DNA of 64,000 nucleotides, from positions 1 to 64,000 of the forward strand of contig CAITYF010000265.1 of the NCBI GenBank assembly GCA_903896545.1. The letters are read 5' to 3'. Origin of the DNA: an uncultured Myxococcales bacterium (lineage in GTDB: Bacteria > Myxococcota_A > UBA9042). The notes under the pieces are model-generated. The model did not search any database. It saw nothing but the letters and a program-made list of their open reading frames with translations, and had not been told where the DNA came from. Position 1 is the first letter of the stretch, and the number at the start of each line of letters is the position of its first letter. The translations under genes and the position numbers were made by a program. Positions 63,197-64,000 of this stretch are shown in pieces.

Positions 63197-64000
63197 ATGC
63201 GAAGGATGCCGTTGTGGATCTTGTGGGCGATGGTGTTGCTGCTCGTGGCATGCGGTCAAAAGACTGAAGCCAAGGCCGAACTCGACGGCACGATCACGAA
63301 TCTGTACCCGGATGCAGAAGAAGGCTTGGACGCCATCACGGACGCGACGGCCACAGATGCGGTCGTCGATGCGGTCGACGTCACAGCGGACACGCTGCCT
63401 GACGCCGTCACCGCGGACGTGCTCGCCGACGACGCGACCAGTGACGTGGCTGACACGATCGAGGTGCCAGACTCAACGCCGGACGTTCCCGATGTTCCAG
63501 ACGTTCCAGACGTTCCAGATGTTCCAGACGTCGACGCTGGTCCGCCCGGCGTGTGCTTCAAGGGTGCACCGCCGACGGGTGATGCGTTTGTGGCCGACGT
63601 ACCGCCCGATGATCCCAGCGTGTGTCCGACCGTCGCGCCGACTTCTGGTTGGTTCACAGACGTGCCACCGCCTTCGCTTGAGGTCACGCCCGGCTATCTC
63701 GCGGATACCGGCGAATTTGTGGCGTACAAAGAAGACGACTGGGTGCCGATCATTTACGGCATGCAGGGCTCTTTCCACGTTTGGGCCGGCTTCACCGTCG
63801 CCAACATCCCCAACGCGACGGCGGCCACGTTCCCGCTGGACGTCCAGATCTGGGCCGACACGACCTGCGTCATGGTCGCCAGCGGCGTCGCCAACAAGGT
63901 CACCACCGTGCCCACGATCGACGGCAAGTACAGCAACGTCTTTGTCGGCTCAAGTGGCGTGCCCGTGCAGTTCTACGTCGCCGCAGCCAGTTCCTACATG
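63197..64000 (+). CDS. Aspartate-rich lipoprotein, 3' end cut by the window
   Basis: The frame is open for 268 codons to the window edge and starts at ATG 63197 behind AGGAGG. A short signal peptide ends at LLVAC, then Gly-Gln. The tether (about residues 25-115) is rich in Asp, Ala, Thr and Val and includes five Pro-Asp-Val repeats. Two Cys (about 120 and 142) open the folded part, which continues with strand-like segments (YGMQGSFHVWAGF, FPLDVQIWADTTC). The plan matches the other Cys-Gly lipoproteins in the window, but no Cys cluster or MopE repeat is reached before the end. Function unknown. Confidence 0.75.
   Translation, partial: MRRMPLWILWAMVLLLVACGQKTEAKAELDGTITNLYPDAEEGLDAITDATATDAVVDAVDVTADTLPDAVTADVLADDATSDVADTIEVPDSTPDVPDVPDVPDVPDVPDVDAGPPGVCFKGAPPTGDAFVADVPPDDPSVCPTVAPTSGWFTDVPPPSLEVTPGYLADTGEFVAYKEDDWVPIIYGMQGSFHVWAGFTVANIPNATAATFPLDVQIWADTTCVMVASGVANKVTTVPTIDGKYSNVFVGSSGVPVQFYVAAASSYM
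63485..63529 (+). repeat. Five tandem 9-bp units encoding Val-Pro-Asp repeats
   Basis: Units at 63485, 63494, 63503, 63512 and 63521, each GTTCCAGAC or one or two bases different. The repeat is in frame, so copy-number changes would lengthen or shorten the tether of the lipoprotein by three residues at a time. Confidence 0.85.

Overview
The window comes from a GC-rich, gene-dense bacterial chromosome. The gene content points to the Myxococcota or a related group of the former Deltaproteobacteria. It combines giant cysteine/aspartate-rich lipoproteins with MopE-type repeats, an FHA-domain sigma-54 activator, a lamin-tail lipoprotein, a TIGR04551-like outer-membrane protein, an XrtA-type polysaccharide deacetylase and DapD-type lysine synthesis. 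This placement is inference from gene content only. I see no rRNA, tRNA, CRISPR array, insertion sequence or phage gene.

Layout. (1) 1-6.2 kb: the end of an S1-domain protein with its terminator, a membrane GGDEF-EAL cyclic-di-GMP enzyme, a lamin-tail lipoprotein, a HEAT-like lipoprotein and a small secreted protein. (2) 6.2-22.4 kb, all minus strand: a MopE/kelch lipoprotein, then a long head-to-tail run. In transcription order the run is a HEAT-like anchored protein, an OmpR-type regulator, its histidine kinase, a polysaccharide deacetylase, a FadL-like porin, an unknown membrane-anchored protein, mutY, a patatin phospholipase, glmM, pdxJ and nnr. (3) 22.4-35.7 kb: three tandem paralogous lipoproteins built from cysteine-cluster modules alternating with predicted jelly-roll modules, then a TIGR04551-like barrel and a GT39-type membrane glycosyltransferase. 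This is the most unusual part. (4) 35.7-44.2 kb: an FHA/sigma-54 activator, a DksA/TraR protein, a CPBP protease, pcrA, a MoaD-MoaE fusion, rsmI and pyrG. (5) 44.4-47.8 kb: an 11-repeat MopE-type lipoprotein. (6) 48.1-56.3 kb, minus strand: gap-pgk-tpiA-secG-dapD-HTTM, preceded by two unrecognised genes. (7) 56.4-61.0 kb, plus strand: an ATGA-coupled operon of an ArsA/Get3-like ATPase, a zinc M16 peptidase, a degenerate M16 partner and a small alarmone-hydrolase-like HD protein. (8) 61.0-64 kb: serS, an unknown anchored protein, and the start of another aspartate-rich lipoprotein cut off by the window end.

How it fits together. Housekeeping operons (wall sugar, PLP, NAD(P)H repair, glycolysis, Sec, lysine/DAP, CTP, seryl-tRNA) alternate with envelope genes. 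Six lipoproteins share a Cys-Gly N-terminus and all but the MopE/kelch one (6252-9872) follow it with a long Asp/Thr/Val-rich tether, which suggests one surface-display route. Three putative promoters of the 26-33 kb envelope block carry the same -10 hexamer, TACACT. All four tail-to-tail gene junctions have 5-16 bases between stop codons, leaving no room for intrinsic terminators.
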